DNA from: Oliverpabstia intestinalis
GTDB taxonomy: Bacteria; Bacillota; Clostridia; Lachnospirales; Lachnospiraceae
Assembly: GCF_009696065.1 (NCBI RefSeq)
Contig: NZ_VUMS01000002.1
Span: 124,001 to 188,000, forward strand
Direction: 5' to 3'
Length of the DNA: 64,000 nt
Shown here: positions 35,762 through 44,456 of the stretch, piece after piece
Numbering within the stretch: the stretch's first letter is position 1
How the letters are laid out: every line of letters begins with the position of its first letter
The notes under the pieces: model-generated
What the model saw: only the letters and a program-made list of their open reading frames with translations
Databases searched by the model: none
What the model was told of the DNA's origin: nothing
Program-made: the position numbers and the translations under genes

Positions 35762-38280
35762 TTACACTCCACCCATCCCATCATAATATTTCCTCAAATC
35801 TTCCCTCATCTGTCTCCGCACTCTTTCCCAGTCTTCCGCCTTCATTTGCCCAAACAGTGCATGGTTCATCGAAATTACGCTCAAATCTTTCGAATAATAC
35901 AGAGATCTCTTTCTCTCAAATTTTTCGAATCGATTCGTAAGCATGTTTTTCTGCACTGCTTTTTTGTCTTTCAGCATTTTTTCATCATACGGGCAGGTGC
36001 TTCGATCCACCTGGAGGCCTCTGGATAATCGGTCCTGATAAAAGGCAATATAATCATCCAGTACATCTTCTATTTTCGCATCTCCGATAGCATCTATATG
36101 TTTCACAATCGCCAGCAGGAACGGCATTTTATACGAAAGTGAGTAATCTCTTTCTTCCAGGAATTCAAAGAAATCTTCTTTGATTGTACTGTCGTTATGT
36201 TCTTTGATGTTTAATTCTTTCCGGTATTTTTCGACATCATCCGGACTGAACAGGTAAATGGATTTGTTGCCGAACCGGTATTCTACACTTGGCGCAATTT
36301 TTTTCTTTTTGATCCAGCTTGTCACGGTTCCGGTACTGACGAAATATTCTCTGGCAACCTGTTCCTGGCTGAGATAATCGCCATATTTTTCTTCAAAAGA
36401 ATTGATATCGACTTCCATAATGCGTTCAATTCTTTCTTTCAGCCCATCGATAACAACCATATCTCCCGGTGTATAATCTGTTTTTATAATATCTCCAAAC
36501 GGCACATAATATGGATTGGCAAAGATCGTGTGCATATTACAGGCTTTGATCATTGCACCATACTCGTCCACCACATCGATAACGATAATATTTTTCTTTG
36601 TATCTGTTTTCCGCAGTCCTCTTCCAATCTGCTGCAGATAGAGCACTTTGGAGAGCGTAGGTCTTGCCATAACGAGAATTCCCAGTTCCGGATAGTCCCA
36701 GCCCTCGGAAATCATATTACAGGCACACAAAAACCGGATTTTCTTCTGCTTAAAATCTGTCATAACAGACGCAGGATTCTTTGTCTGTCTGGTGTAGCTG
36801 GCTGCAGTGATATTAGCTCTGTTGAGTAGTTTTGCCATCTCATTTGCATGGGCAACATTGACGCAAAAGATGACTCCCTGCCGTCTGGCAGCTTCTCCGT
36901 CTCCTAAATATTCCTGAAGGACATTGACAATCAGCTCATTTCTTGAAGTAACCCGTATTCTTTTTTCAAGATCTGCATTGATATAGTCTTTTCCGTTGAA
37001 TCGGACTTTTGATAGATCAATATTTGTTTCGATCCTGTAAACATTTGCCCGGGCAACGATTCCTTTTTCCATGGCTTCTTTTAAGGATAACGAAGTGGAG
37101 TATGTTCCGAAAACTGTTTCCAGTTTTTTCTTATCCGGACGCTGATCCGTTGCGGTAAGTCCAACCGTAAAATCCGCCTCATAATACTGAATCACTCTTT
37201 TCAGCATCGGTGCAACCGCGTGATGTGCCTCATCCACTACGATATAATTGTAATAATCTGCTGGAAATTCCGTATAATGTCTGCACATATAGGCATAGGT
37301 TCTGATCTCAATTTTCTCTGCCAGTTCCGGTACGGATTCCTGTACTCTTTCCCTCCAGTCCGCAAGAATATTGATTCCCGGAACCAGTATCAGCTCTCTG
37401 AATCCCGGTTTTTCTTTTGCAAATTCGCGCAGGTCTTCCTCTACAATCCTGGATTTTCCGGATGCCGTTGGTAATACGATCAAAAATGCTTTGATACCTG
37501 CCATTCTACGTTTTTGTATTTCCTGTAAACCGATCGTCTGGTGTTCATATAATTCCACTTTTCTGTCGATTTTCAATCCGTCATCGACAAATGCTGTGGT
37601 ATCTTTTCCGAAATATTGCTTGATATCATCTTCGATTCGATTTTGAAACGCACAATCTTCTTTTGAAAATCGGAACAGTTTGATTCCCCATAAAACACAG
37701 GTATTTTGTTTATTTAATTGTTTCCTGTATTTTTCTTCTCCGATAATCTGCGGATGATGAAAATTAAGTCCATTTTCTTCTACAGCGTATCTTTCGTTCT
37801 GTGTTCTGATAAAATAATCGAGAAAATAATTGTTTCCGTTTTCATCACTGATTCCATATTCGCGTGTCAGATATCTGAGCGCATTCATACCGTAGGCATT
37901 TGAAAAGCTATCCTCAAAATGGATTCCAGAGGTGATGCATCCGCCTGTTCTGCCCGGTCCCCAACGGTTATCCTGTAATCTTCAGGTAATGTCATTTCAT
38001 CGTTAGCAAGATAGCTGTCAACTTCAGACTGTATATAACCTAAGAAACGAAAAACTCTTTTAAACTGATGGATATAACTGTTCTGTTTGTCTGTAATAAG
38101 CATATAAGAAAAAACAGGCTCACCCGGGTTATGGTCACAAATATTTTCATCAATAATGACCATATCGATGCCATTATCATAAAATCTTGATATTCCACCA
38201 TTCGGGTAGTTCACCTGTTCTCTCAAAGAAAAATCTGTATGTTGTATCAGAAAATTATCGCTATCTGCTGCTCTCACCAT
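35762..38280 (-). pseudogene. SF2 (DEAD/DEAH-type) helicase with Vsr/DUF559-like nuclease domain, broken by a frameshift
   Basis: One gene in two frames. The first part (38280 to 37885, from MVRAADSDNFLIQHTDFSLR; GGAG 9 nt upstream) ends LESILRIAFQMPTV. The second part (708 aa) begins MNALRYLTREYGISDENGNN. Adding one T to the T4 tract (complement of 37916-37919) joins them as ESIFEDSFSNAYGMNALRYL, which restores a nuclease-like domain: SPLES, DYFIRTQNERYAVEENG, HHPQIIGEEKYRKQL, WGIKLFRFSKED. Then follow the motor motifs LPTASGKSRIVEED (Walker A), VVDEAHHAVAP, TVGLTATDQRP, EGWDYPELGILVMARPT, LQQIGRGLRKTD, an excisionase-like HTH (LSQEQVAREYFVSTGTVTSW), and a 150-aa C-terminal region. Candidate restriction/defence helicase partner of the FokI-like protein. 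The shift may be a real mutation, phase variation or an assembly error. Confidence 0.82.
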
Positions 38281-38333
38281 ATTCTCTGTCTCCATTATTT
38301 TAAATCCGTATTAAAAATGATGCATTATTTTAT

Positions 38334-38363
38334 ATTATAGCATATAACAGGTAATGTTTCCAA
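38334..38363 (-). promoter_or_regulatory. Promoter of the helicase/nuclease cluster
   Basis: Minus strand TTGGAA, 18-bp spacer, TATAAT, about 55 bp before the helicase start. Two direct copies of ATGTCGA lie further upstream (near 38369 and 38400). The region is distinctly AT-rich. Confidence 0.5.
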
Positions 38364-38516
38364 AGTTTTTCGACATTTTATAGTGTATTTTGCTATTTTA
38401 CTCGACATTTCCCGATAAATTTTTATTTATTTTTCCCAATTCATATTGTTTTCCAGATGTTTCTTTCCATAATCAAAATTGCTCCACTGGATCAATTATT
38501 GATATGCAATGCAATA

Positions 38517-38555
38517 AAACCGCTATTACCGTTCTTCCGGATAATAGCGGTTTAT
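38517..38555 (-). terminator. Terminator of the DUF3786 gene
   Basis: Minus strand ATAAACCGCTATTA pairs with TAATAGCGGTTTTAT around a 13-nt loop, 13 nt after the stop. Confidence 0.75.
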
Positions 38556-38568
38556 AGCAACCTGTTCT

Positions 38569-39189
38569 CTACTTTCGCTCCATCTCTTCTTCCACTCTCT
38601 CCAGCAAATGTCCAATCGCAAACATCACCGTCTCATAATGCATATACTCCAGAATGTTCCGGTCCACCAGCACCTGCAAACTCGCAGGGAATTCGTCATC
38701 GGATTCCCAGAATCTCAGTATAACGGGAAGAAACGAAAACAGTTCCAGCTGGTAAGCCACATCGCCTTTTTCCAGCCTGATCCCATGCAGCCGCTCGCAA
38801 GCTTTTGCCAGTTCTGCAGTCTTTCCATCGAATTTCTTTCCCGCATCCTTGAAAAAGTTACTGTCATTTGCCAGATTTCCTCCCCGCACCGTAGAAAGGC
38901 TGCCGATATGAACCCATTCATGGGCGGGATGACAGTATTCTTTGGAATTACACAGGACATCGTAGATTGTCATGGCTTCGTTGTAATTTGCATTTTCTTC
39001 CGTCTGGAATTCATCCACAGACCAGGTGATTCCTCCGGTGATGCGGTTAATCCGGTATTTTCTTCCTACAAAGAAAATATAGAGATACTTTTCATCATGC
39101 TCCAGAGCAAATTTCCGGACCATTTTTTTCTGATCGTATTCCAGGAAATGGGAGGACATACGGTCTTTCATCGTTTCATAGTTTGACAT
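38569..39189 (-). CDS. DUF3786 domain protein of unknown function
   Basis: 206 aa starting MSNYETMKDRMSSHFLEYDQ. Motifs: EKYLYIFFVGRKYRINRITG, TIYDVLCNSKEYCHPAHEWV, KACERLHGIRLEKGDVAYQL and FWESDDEFPASLQVLVDRNI match the DUF3786 family found in anaerobes, often near corrinoid or redox genes. The two cysteines C86 and C93 region and the histidines could bind a metal, but this is not established. It is monocistronic with a promoter overlapped by a 13-bp inverted repeat (39216-39258) and its own terminator. Confidence 0.82.
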   Translation of the reverse strand: MSNYETMKDRMSSHFLEYDQKKMVRKFALEHDEKYLYIFFVGRKYRINRITGGITWSVDEFQTEENANYNEAMTIYDVLCNSKEYCHPAHEWVHIGSLSTVRGGNLANDSNFFKDAGKKFDGKTAELAKACERLHGIRLEKGDVAYQLELFSFLPVILRFWESDDEFPASLQVLVDRNILEYMHYETVMFAIGHLLERVEEEMERK

Positions 39190-39215
39190 GTCGATTTTTC
39201 CTTTCTATGGATCAT

Positions 39216-39258
39216 ATATTATCCAAAATCTGGATTTTTTACTTGTTTTGGATAATAT
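39216..39258 (-). promoter_or_regulatory. 13-bp perfect inverted repeat upstream of the DUF3786 gene
   Basis: ATATTATCCAAAA (39216-39228) and TTTTGGATAATAT (39246-39258) are perfect inverted copies, 17 bp apart. They lie 27-70 bp upstream of the DUF3786 start, downstream of a plausible TTGATG/TAACAT promoter pair. Strong candidate operator for an unknown dimeric or tetrameric regulator. Confidence 0.6.
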
Positions 39259-39380
39259 GTTATCTATAAAAATCATATCACATCAAATAAAATTTGCAAT
39301 TTTAATTCCATCTTCAGCCACCGCGTTAATCACCAGTTTCTTATGAAGGAAAAGATTTTCGTTCATTGCTCGAACAACCA

Positions 39381-39434
39381 AAAACAGAGTATTTTCAAAT
39401 TTTGTTGTATCTCAAAATCAAAAATACTCTGTTC
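39381..39434 (-). terminator. Terminator of the Na/Pi cotransporter gene
   Basis: Minus strand AACAGAGTATTTT pairs with AAAATACTCTGTT (13 bp) across a 25-nt loop and is followed by TTT. Confidence 0.7.
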
Positions 39435-39472
39435 CTCTTAAATTATATATTTCTTATCACTGTTATTATCTT

Positions 39473-41200
39473 TTACACAGCCTCCACAACCGCAGCCGGT
39501 GCCGCAAAGTTTCTGGCGGCTTCGCCTAATTTTACGAATCCCTGGTTATCCAGTGCTTCTTCTGCGATACTTACGCAGTTGTCGGCAGCTCGGTCCAGGT
39601 TGTAGAGGATGCCGGAGAAGCAGCCGGTCATCGCCGGATCGCATTTCTGATTCTTTACGCGGTTCAAGTGGGCTTTGTTAAATTTCTTTTCTGCTTTATG
39701 CAGTTTCTTTTTATTTTTGAATACCAGTTCCGCTTCCTCTTCACTGCCCTCTTTTACGGCTGTCATAGCCCGGCGCAGCAGATCCAGAAGGACATTGATA
39801 CAATTTTCAATTTCCTTGCCGGCTTCCTCGGAAAAGCTCATGCCATCGCCCTGGATTTTTATCCAGATGCTGTCGATATCCTGACACCGGTCGGCGATAC
39901 GTTCGATATTGTTGGTTACATACAGAAGTCCTGCTGTTTGTTCAGACTGAAGCTCTGTCAGATTACCGCTGGAAAACAATTTGGTGATATAGTCCGTGAT
40001 TTCTTCTTGCAGGTGCTGGACGATATCCAGCTGATTTTTGAATTTTTCATATGCAGCTGAGGTCTTTTTCTGATTCAGAGAACCTTTCAGGCTGTTCAGC
40101 ATATGTACGGCAAATCCTGTCAGATTTTCCAGTTCCTGAGATACCAGATACATAGCAGCCACCGGCTGATCAATTACCTTGTTATCCAGATATTTCGGTT
40201 CATAAACCACACCGGTATTCTTATCTCTTCCACGGATAATCGTGGTAACAATCTTCACCATGAGCGGGATTAGCGGCAACCATACCAGTGTACAGACCAC
40301 GTTGAATGTCGTATGTGCATTGGCAATCTGGCGGGAGATCACATCGATCTCATTTCCTTTTGGAGAGATATAACGTACAAATTGTGCAAACCACGGAATG
40401 ATCCAGATAAATACGCAGGTACCCGTGATATTGAAAAAGCTGTGTGCAATTGCGGTACGTTTTGCATCTTTGGACTGTCCGATGGATGCCAGAAGTGCTG
40501 TGATCGTCGTACCGATATTATCGCCAAGTAAAATCGGAATCGCTCCTGTCAGTCCGATCACGCTGCTGACACCGTCCGGTCCTGCTTGGGAAGCAAAGCT
40601 CTGAAGGACTGCGATCGTTGCAGAGGAACTCTGTACCACCAGAGTCATCACCGCACCGAGGACAACACCCAGCACCGGAACAGAAGATACTTTTCCCATC
40701 AGATCTACAAAGATAGGGCTTCCTGCCAGTGGTTTCATAACGCTGCCCATGATCTCGATTCCTTCAAACAAAAGTCCGAAAGAAAAGATAACCATACCAA
40801 TATTTTTAACCTTTTCTTTTTTCCCTATGAAGTTCAGCATGAATCCGATGAAGATCAACGGATAAATGTAATCACTGATTTTGAATGCCATCAGCTGGGC
40901 AGTCATCGTCGTACCGATATTAGCACCAAAGATAACGGAAATCGCCTGTGGCAGACTCATCAGTCCGGCACTTACAAAGCCGATGACCATAACGGTAGTT
41001 GCCGAACTGCTCTGTAACACAGCCGTAACCAGGGCTCCGGCCAACGCTCCCATGATCGGATTCTTCGTGAGAAATTCCAGAATCTTCTTCATCTTTTCTC
41101 CGGCTGCCTTTTGCAGCGCATCACTCATACTGTTCATTCCATAAAGGAACAGCGCCAACCCACCAATCAGCCCAAATACTACTTTTACATTTTCATTCAT
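39473..41200 (-). CDS. Na+/phosphate cotransporter family protein with PhoU-like domain
   Basis: 575 aa. The membrane domain (residues 1-330) has the two inverted QSSSATT repeats typical of the NptA/SLC34-like family (TAVLQSSSATTVMVIGF near 60 and TLVVQSSSATIAVLQS near 190), with GANIGTTMTAQ and GDNIGTTITA following each. The C-terminal ~230 residues (LDIVQHLQEEITDYITKLFS, NNIERIADRCQDIDS, AEEALDN) are a PhoU-like helical bundle. Expected to take up phosphate with Na+ or act in phosphate sensing. RBS GGGAG precedes the ATG. Confidence 0.93.
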   Translation of the reverse strand: MNENVKVVFGLIGGLALFLYGMNSMSDALQKAAGEKMKKILEFLTKNPIMGALAGALVTAVLQSSSATTVMVIGFVSAGLMSLPQAISVIFGANIGTTMTAQLMAFKISDYIYPLIFIGFMLNFIGKKEKVKNIGMVIFSFGLLFEGIEIMGSVMKPLAGSPIFVDLMGKVSSVPVLGVVLGAVMTLVVQSSSATIAVLQSFASQAGPDGVSSVIGLTGAIPILLGDNIGTTITALLASIGQSKDAKRTAIAHSFFNITGTCVFIWIIPWFAQFVRYISPKGNEIDVISRQIANAHTTFNVVCTLVWLPLIPLMVKIVTTIIRGRDKNTGVVYEPKYLDNKVIDQPVAAMYLVSQELENLTGFAVHMLNSLKGSLNQKKTSAAYEKFKNQLDIVQHLQEEITDYITKLFSSGNLTELQSEQTAGLLYVTNNIERIADRCQDIDSIWIKIQGDGMSFSEEAGKEIENCINVLLDLLRRAMTAVKEGSEEEAELVFKNKKKLHKAEKKFNKAHLNRVKNQKCDPAMTGCFSGILYNLDRAADNCVSIAEEALDNQGFVKLGEAARNFAAPAAVVEAV

Positions 41201-41372
41201 TTTGTGTTCTCCCTTTTCCGGCAGCTGTCTGCTGCTCGATTCTTGAAATCATCTGTAAAATCTCTGTTATGAATCTGTATAATTCATTTACGGTTTACAG
41301 TATAGTGGGAGAACGCATATGGCTCTATCATGGTATTGTATGATTTTCGTTAAATCTGTGTAAAGCTGGTAG

Positions 41373-41888
41373 TTAGTTCCTGTTAACTCCAGTTATAAAG
41401 GTCAGGCGCATCTGATTCCAGACGGCATCGCCGTGGACAGATTTGTCTGTTACTCCTTCATTTTGGAAACCGAATTTTGCATAATAATGGATCAATGCAT
41501 CTTTGCAGGTCAGCACCAAACCCTTCCTTCCCTGTTTTCTGGCATCTTCGATTGCCCGCTCCAGCAGTTCTCCTGCCAGCCCGCGTCTTCGATAGGACGG
41601 GATTGTATTCACCCCGAAAATCATCTGCCAGGCACCGCTTTCGTCGTGCATGGAAGCTTTTTCATACATTTCATCCGTCAGATCCGGTCCGTTGGTGACA
41701 AAACCGTCGACGAACGCAACCAGTTTGTTGTCATTTTGCTCGTCGAACATCAGCCAGAAATGGTTGGCGTAATGGACAAGGCGGTCAGCGAATTCCTCTT
41801 TTGTGGCGGCTTCGGCCGGTGGGAAGCACTCGGACTCTACGGCAGCGATCTGTGGCAGATCATCTATGGTTGCAGTTCTGATTATCAT
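41373..41888 (-). CDS. GNAT family N-acetyltransferase
   Basis: 171 aa. IIRTATIDDLPQIAAVESEC at the N-terminus, FGVNTIPSYRRRGLAGELLE with the acetyl-CoA pyrophosphate loop (RRRGLAG), ARKQGRKGLVLTCKDALIHY and YAKFGFQNEGV place it in the GNAT fold. The acceptor is unknown. GGAGG precedes the start. No operon partner is evident. Confidence 0.9.
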   Translation of the reverse strand: MIIRTATIDDLPQIAAVESECFPPAEAATKEEFADRLVHYANHFWLMFDEQNDNKLVAFVDGFVTNGPDLTDEMYEKASMHDESGAWQMIFGVNTIPSYRRRGLAGELLERAIEDARKQGRKGLVLTCKDALIHYYAKFGFQNEGVTDKSVHGDAVWNQMRLTFITGVNRN

Positions 41889-42023
41889 GATATTGTATCC
41901 TCCAATTTATTATCTATTAACTTTTTTCTTTCCATTTCGCAGCTGATATCATTTTCGGGTATAGTCTGAGTGGTTATGCATGATATTTTCAAAGAGCCAT
42001 CCGACCAGCAGACATTTGTTACT

Positions 42024-42800
42024 CTATCCCAACACCGAAAATGCCATAACCGCAACTCCCAGCACCACCAGGATCACTCCTGTAGCACGGTTCAGAGTCT
42101 TTGGCGTTGCTTTATTGGCAAATACGGCTGCGATTCTTGCCCAGAGGAAGGTAAAGACCACACACAGGATCCATACTGTCCAGTCTGGTGTGCCGCCGAT
42201 GGCAAAGTGGGATACGGCTCCGGTGAGGGCGGTGAAGGTCATGATAAATACACTGGTTCCCACGGCTGTTTTCAATTCATATCCGAGAACGGATGTCAGG
42301 ATCAGAAGCATCATCATACCGCCACCGGCACCGATAAATCCGCAGATAAAGCCGATCATCACTCCGCAGATCACAGACTGAATCGCACGTTTTTTCGCAG
42401 ACACCTGTGCCATGGCTTCTTTCGTAGTCATGACCGGACGGACAATGAATTTGATGCCGAGAAGGAAGGTCATAAAGACGGAGAAATTTCCCATCGTTGT
42501 GGACGGTACCAGGCTGGAAACGTAACTTCCCACTATGGTAAACAACAACACGGTAACCATCATGATCAGACCATTTTTTATATCAAGATTCTTATTCTTC
42601 CCATAAGTATATGCGGATACGGCACTTGCCAGCACATCCGAGGACAATGCGATTCCCACTGCCATGTAGGGATCCATTCCCAAGAATGTGATCAGCATCG
42701 GGCTGATGACTGCCGCCGCACTCATACCGGCAAATCCGGTCCCGAGACCTGCACCCATACCTGCAAAAAATGTAACAATTACTGTCAGTAAAATACTCAT
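42024..42800 (-). CDS. TSUP family (TauE/SafE) membrane transporter
   Basis: 258 aa with about eight membrane segments. MGAGLGTGFAGMSAAAVISP and GFICGFIGAGGGMMMLLILT are the two inverted family repeats. TSUP proteins move sulfite, sulfonates or other organic anions across the membrane. The start overlaps the end of the upstream MarR gene by 4 bp (ATGA-type), so the pair is translated together and the transporter should be controlled by that regulator. Confidence 0.9.
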   Translation of the reverse strand: MSILLTVIVTFFAGMGAGLGTGFAGMSAAAVISPMLITFLGMDPYMAVGIALSSDVLASAVSAYTYGKNKNLDIKNGLIMMVTVLLFTIVGSYVSSLVPSTTMGNFSVFMTFLLGIKFIVRPVMTTKEAMAQVSAKKRAIQSVICGVMIGFICGFIGAGGGMMMLLILTSVLGYELKTAVGTSVFIMTFTALTGAVSHFAIGGTPDWTVWILCVVFTFLWARIAAVFANKATPKTLNRATGVILVVLGVAVMAFSVLG

Positions 42801-43234
42801 TTCTTTTTGTTCTCCTTTTGATATGTATTCAGATTTTCCTCTGTCTGTTCCATCACCTGTTCAAAAATCTTTCTGGACTCCGAAGGCACACCGGAAAATA
42901 AGGTTTCGATAAATGTTTTCTGAATCTCACATCCCTGTCTCCAGACATGCTCCGCTTTCCGGGTACAGATCAGTTCTGTCTTTCTCCGGTCGCCCGGAAC
43001 CTCCCGGCGTTCGAGATATCCTTCCTGCACCAGCCGTTCCACATGGATGGATACCAGATTCGCCTTGATCCCGCGGATCTTTACAATATCTGCGGCATTT
43101 TTATACTGCGGATTATTTTTCAGGAACATCAGGATATCCAGGGATGTCTGCGGGATGCCGGTCTGCTGGCATAACGGTCGACAAAACTGATTGTAAACTT
43201 CCAGCAGCTTATGCACATACTCGATGCTTATCAT
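42797..43234 (-). CDS. MarR family transcriptional regulator of the TSUP transporter
   Basis: 145 aa. A winged helix spans about residues 30-100 (FLKNNPQYKNAADIVKIRGI, KANLVSIHVERLVQEGYLER, REVPGDRRKTELICT), flanked by dimerisation helices. The first gene of a two-gene operon with the transporter; no other target is visible. Direct TTCATTTTT repeats downstream of its promoter may be its operator. Effector unknown. Confidence 0.88.
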   Translation of the reverse strand: MISIEYVHKLLEVYNQFCRPLCQQTGIPQTSLDILMFLKNNPQYKNAADIVKIRGIKANLVSIHVERLVQEGYLERREVPGDRRKTELICTRKAEHVWRQGCEIQKTFIETLFSGVPSESRKIFEQVMEQTEENLNTYQKENKKK

Positions 43235-43251
43235 ACCTTTCTCACTTCCAT

Positions 43252-43309
43252 TTCATTTTTAGAATGTTCATTTTTGAAGTATTTTAGCATAAAATCCTTC
43301 TTACAGCAA
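43252..43309 (-). promoter_or_regulatory. Promoter and putative operator of the MarR-TSUP operon
   Basis: Minus strand TTGCTG (43304-43309), 17-bp spacer, TAAAAT (43281-43286). Between the -10 and the start, TTCATTTTT occurs twice on the plus strand (43252-43260, 43267-43275); the second extends to the palindrome-like TTCATTTTTGAA. Such AT-rich repeats fit an autoregulatory MarR site. Confidence 0.55.
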
Positions 43310-43370
43310 GTTTATATTTTCATTGACTCTACAATCTGTCAACAATACATCATAGCAATCATTGCTGTAA

Positions 43371-43413
43371 AAAAACAGGAATCTGTCGGATATATTCCAT
43401 ACAGATTCCTGCT
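43371..43413 (-). terminator. Terminator of the bile salt hydrolase gene
   Basis: Minus strand AGCAGGAATCTGT pairs with ACAGATTCCTGTT around a 14-nt loop, followed by TTTTTT, 18 nt after the stop. Confidence 0.9.
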
Positions 43414-43430
43414 CATTTACATCATTTCCA

Positions 43431-44405
43431 TTAGTTCTGCCACCGGATCTCGCCCTTCTGGATCAATGGGTATCTTGCCAGTGTGGTTCCGTCCAGATTC
43501 TCGCGGTGCATGTCAACTGCAGTAATCTGGTGGTTTTCATAGGTATTATAATAGTAGATTCCTTTCTGTGCGTTCCAGCAGGAGGTATAGATCGTAATCT
43601 CATATTTGTCCTCTGCCACCTCACAGCATCCTCTCTGTTGGTCCACCGATCCCAGAATGTGGAAAAACTGGCTGACGCTTTCCGCCTCGGAATCTCCCGA
43701 TACTGCATGTGCTCTGGTAAATGCCACTTTTGCAAAGCGGGAAGTAGAAGAAAGATCTCCCGGAAGTCCAAGTGCACCCATGCCGCGGCTGTAGGTCTGT
43801 AATGGCAACTGCTCGGAAAAATGATTCTCCGGCTGTTTCGGTGACAGATGCATATACTGATTCAATAAAAACATCTGCTGTTCAAATGGCGGATTATTGG
43901 TCAGTACACCTGCCGGATTATCATAAACCTTCAGTCCCTCCCGGACACATTCGATGGTGATACACGCATATTTGTCCGCCAGAATCCAGTGCAGCTGTGC
44001 CGCCGGAAACTGTGGAGCGAATACGGTTCCCACCAGATTCATCTCCGCCAGCATTTTCTTCGCCTCTTCTACCGATGCGCACTGGGAAAGAATCCATGGA
44101 ATGAACTCAAACTGAGCCACGTTTTCCCGCCCCTCCTGGATTTCCTGGTAGACAGCGTTTCCTACGAAGTTCAACCCTGCCATTCCAAGTCCTTTTTCAT
44201 TGACCGCATCGTAATACAGCGGGTAATCATCCGCTACATGTGCCATACCGATGATCGCATAATGATTTTCCAGTTCTTCCATATGGCGAAAATGAAACGG
44301 ATAATTTCTTGGTGTTACTGTAATCTCATCTCCATAGGAGAATTCATAATCCAGCGTCCTTCCCATATAAAAATCTTTTGTCTTATAAGTAGCTGCTGTA
44401 CACAT
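43431..44405 (-). CDS. bsh: Choloylglycine hydrolase (bile salt hydrolase, Ntn family)
   Basis: 324 aa read from MCTAATY; GGAG 9 nt upstream favours this over an ATG two codons earlier, and the enzyme needs Cys2 exposed at the N-terminus after Met removal. Ntn hydrolase residues are in place: C2, R16 (GRTLD), D19, N79 (GLNF), N171 (LTNNPP) and R223 (STSRFAKVAF). It deconjugates glycine- or taurine-linked bile acids or related acyl amides (penicillin V acylase is a close relative). Cytosolic. It follows the ketopantoate reductase-HAD gene by 51 bp on the same strand and may share its transcript. Which bile salts it favours cannot be told. Confidence 0.93.
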   Translation of the reverse strand: MCTAATYKTKDFYMGRTLDYEFSYGDEITVTPRNYPFHFRHMEELENHYAIIGMAHVADDYPLYYDAVNEKGLGMAGLNFVGNAVYQEIQEGRENVAQFEFIPWILSQCASVEEAKKMLAEMNLVGTVFAPQFPAAQLHWILADKYACITIECVREGLKVYDNPAGVLTNNPPFEQQMFLLNQYMHLSPKQPENHFSEQLPLQTYSRGMGALGLPGDLSSTSRFAKVAFTRAHAVSGDSEAESVSQFFHILGSVDQQRGCCEVAEDKYEITIYTSCWNAQKGIYYYNTYENHQITAVDMHRENLDGTTLARYPLIQKGEIRWQN

Positions 44406-44456
44406 TTCCATCTGCTCCTTTTATTCAAAATACTTGCATGGCTGTTCTGTTTTTTC

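Noticed and set aside
41970-42791. Plus-strand open frame (273 codons), rich in H, Q, D and G
   Set aside because: Antisense to the TSUP gene; the odd composition mirrors the transporter's hydrophobic codons.
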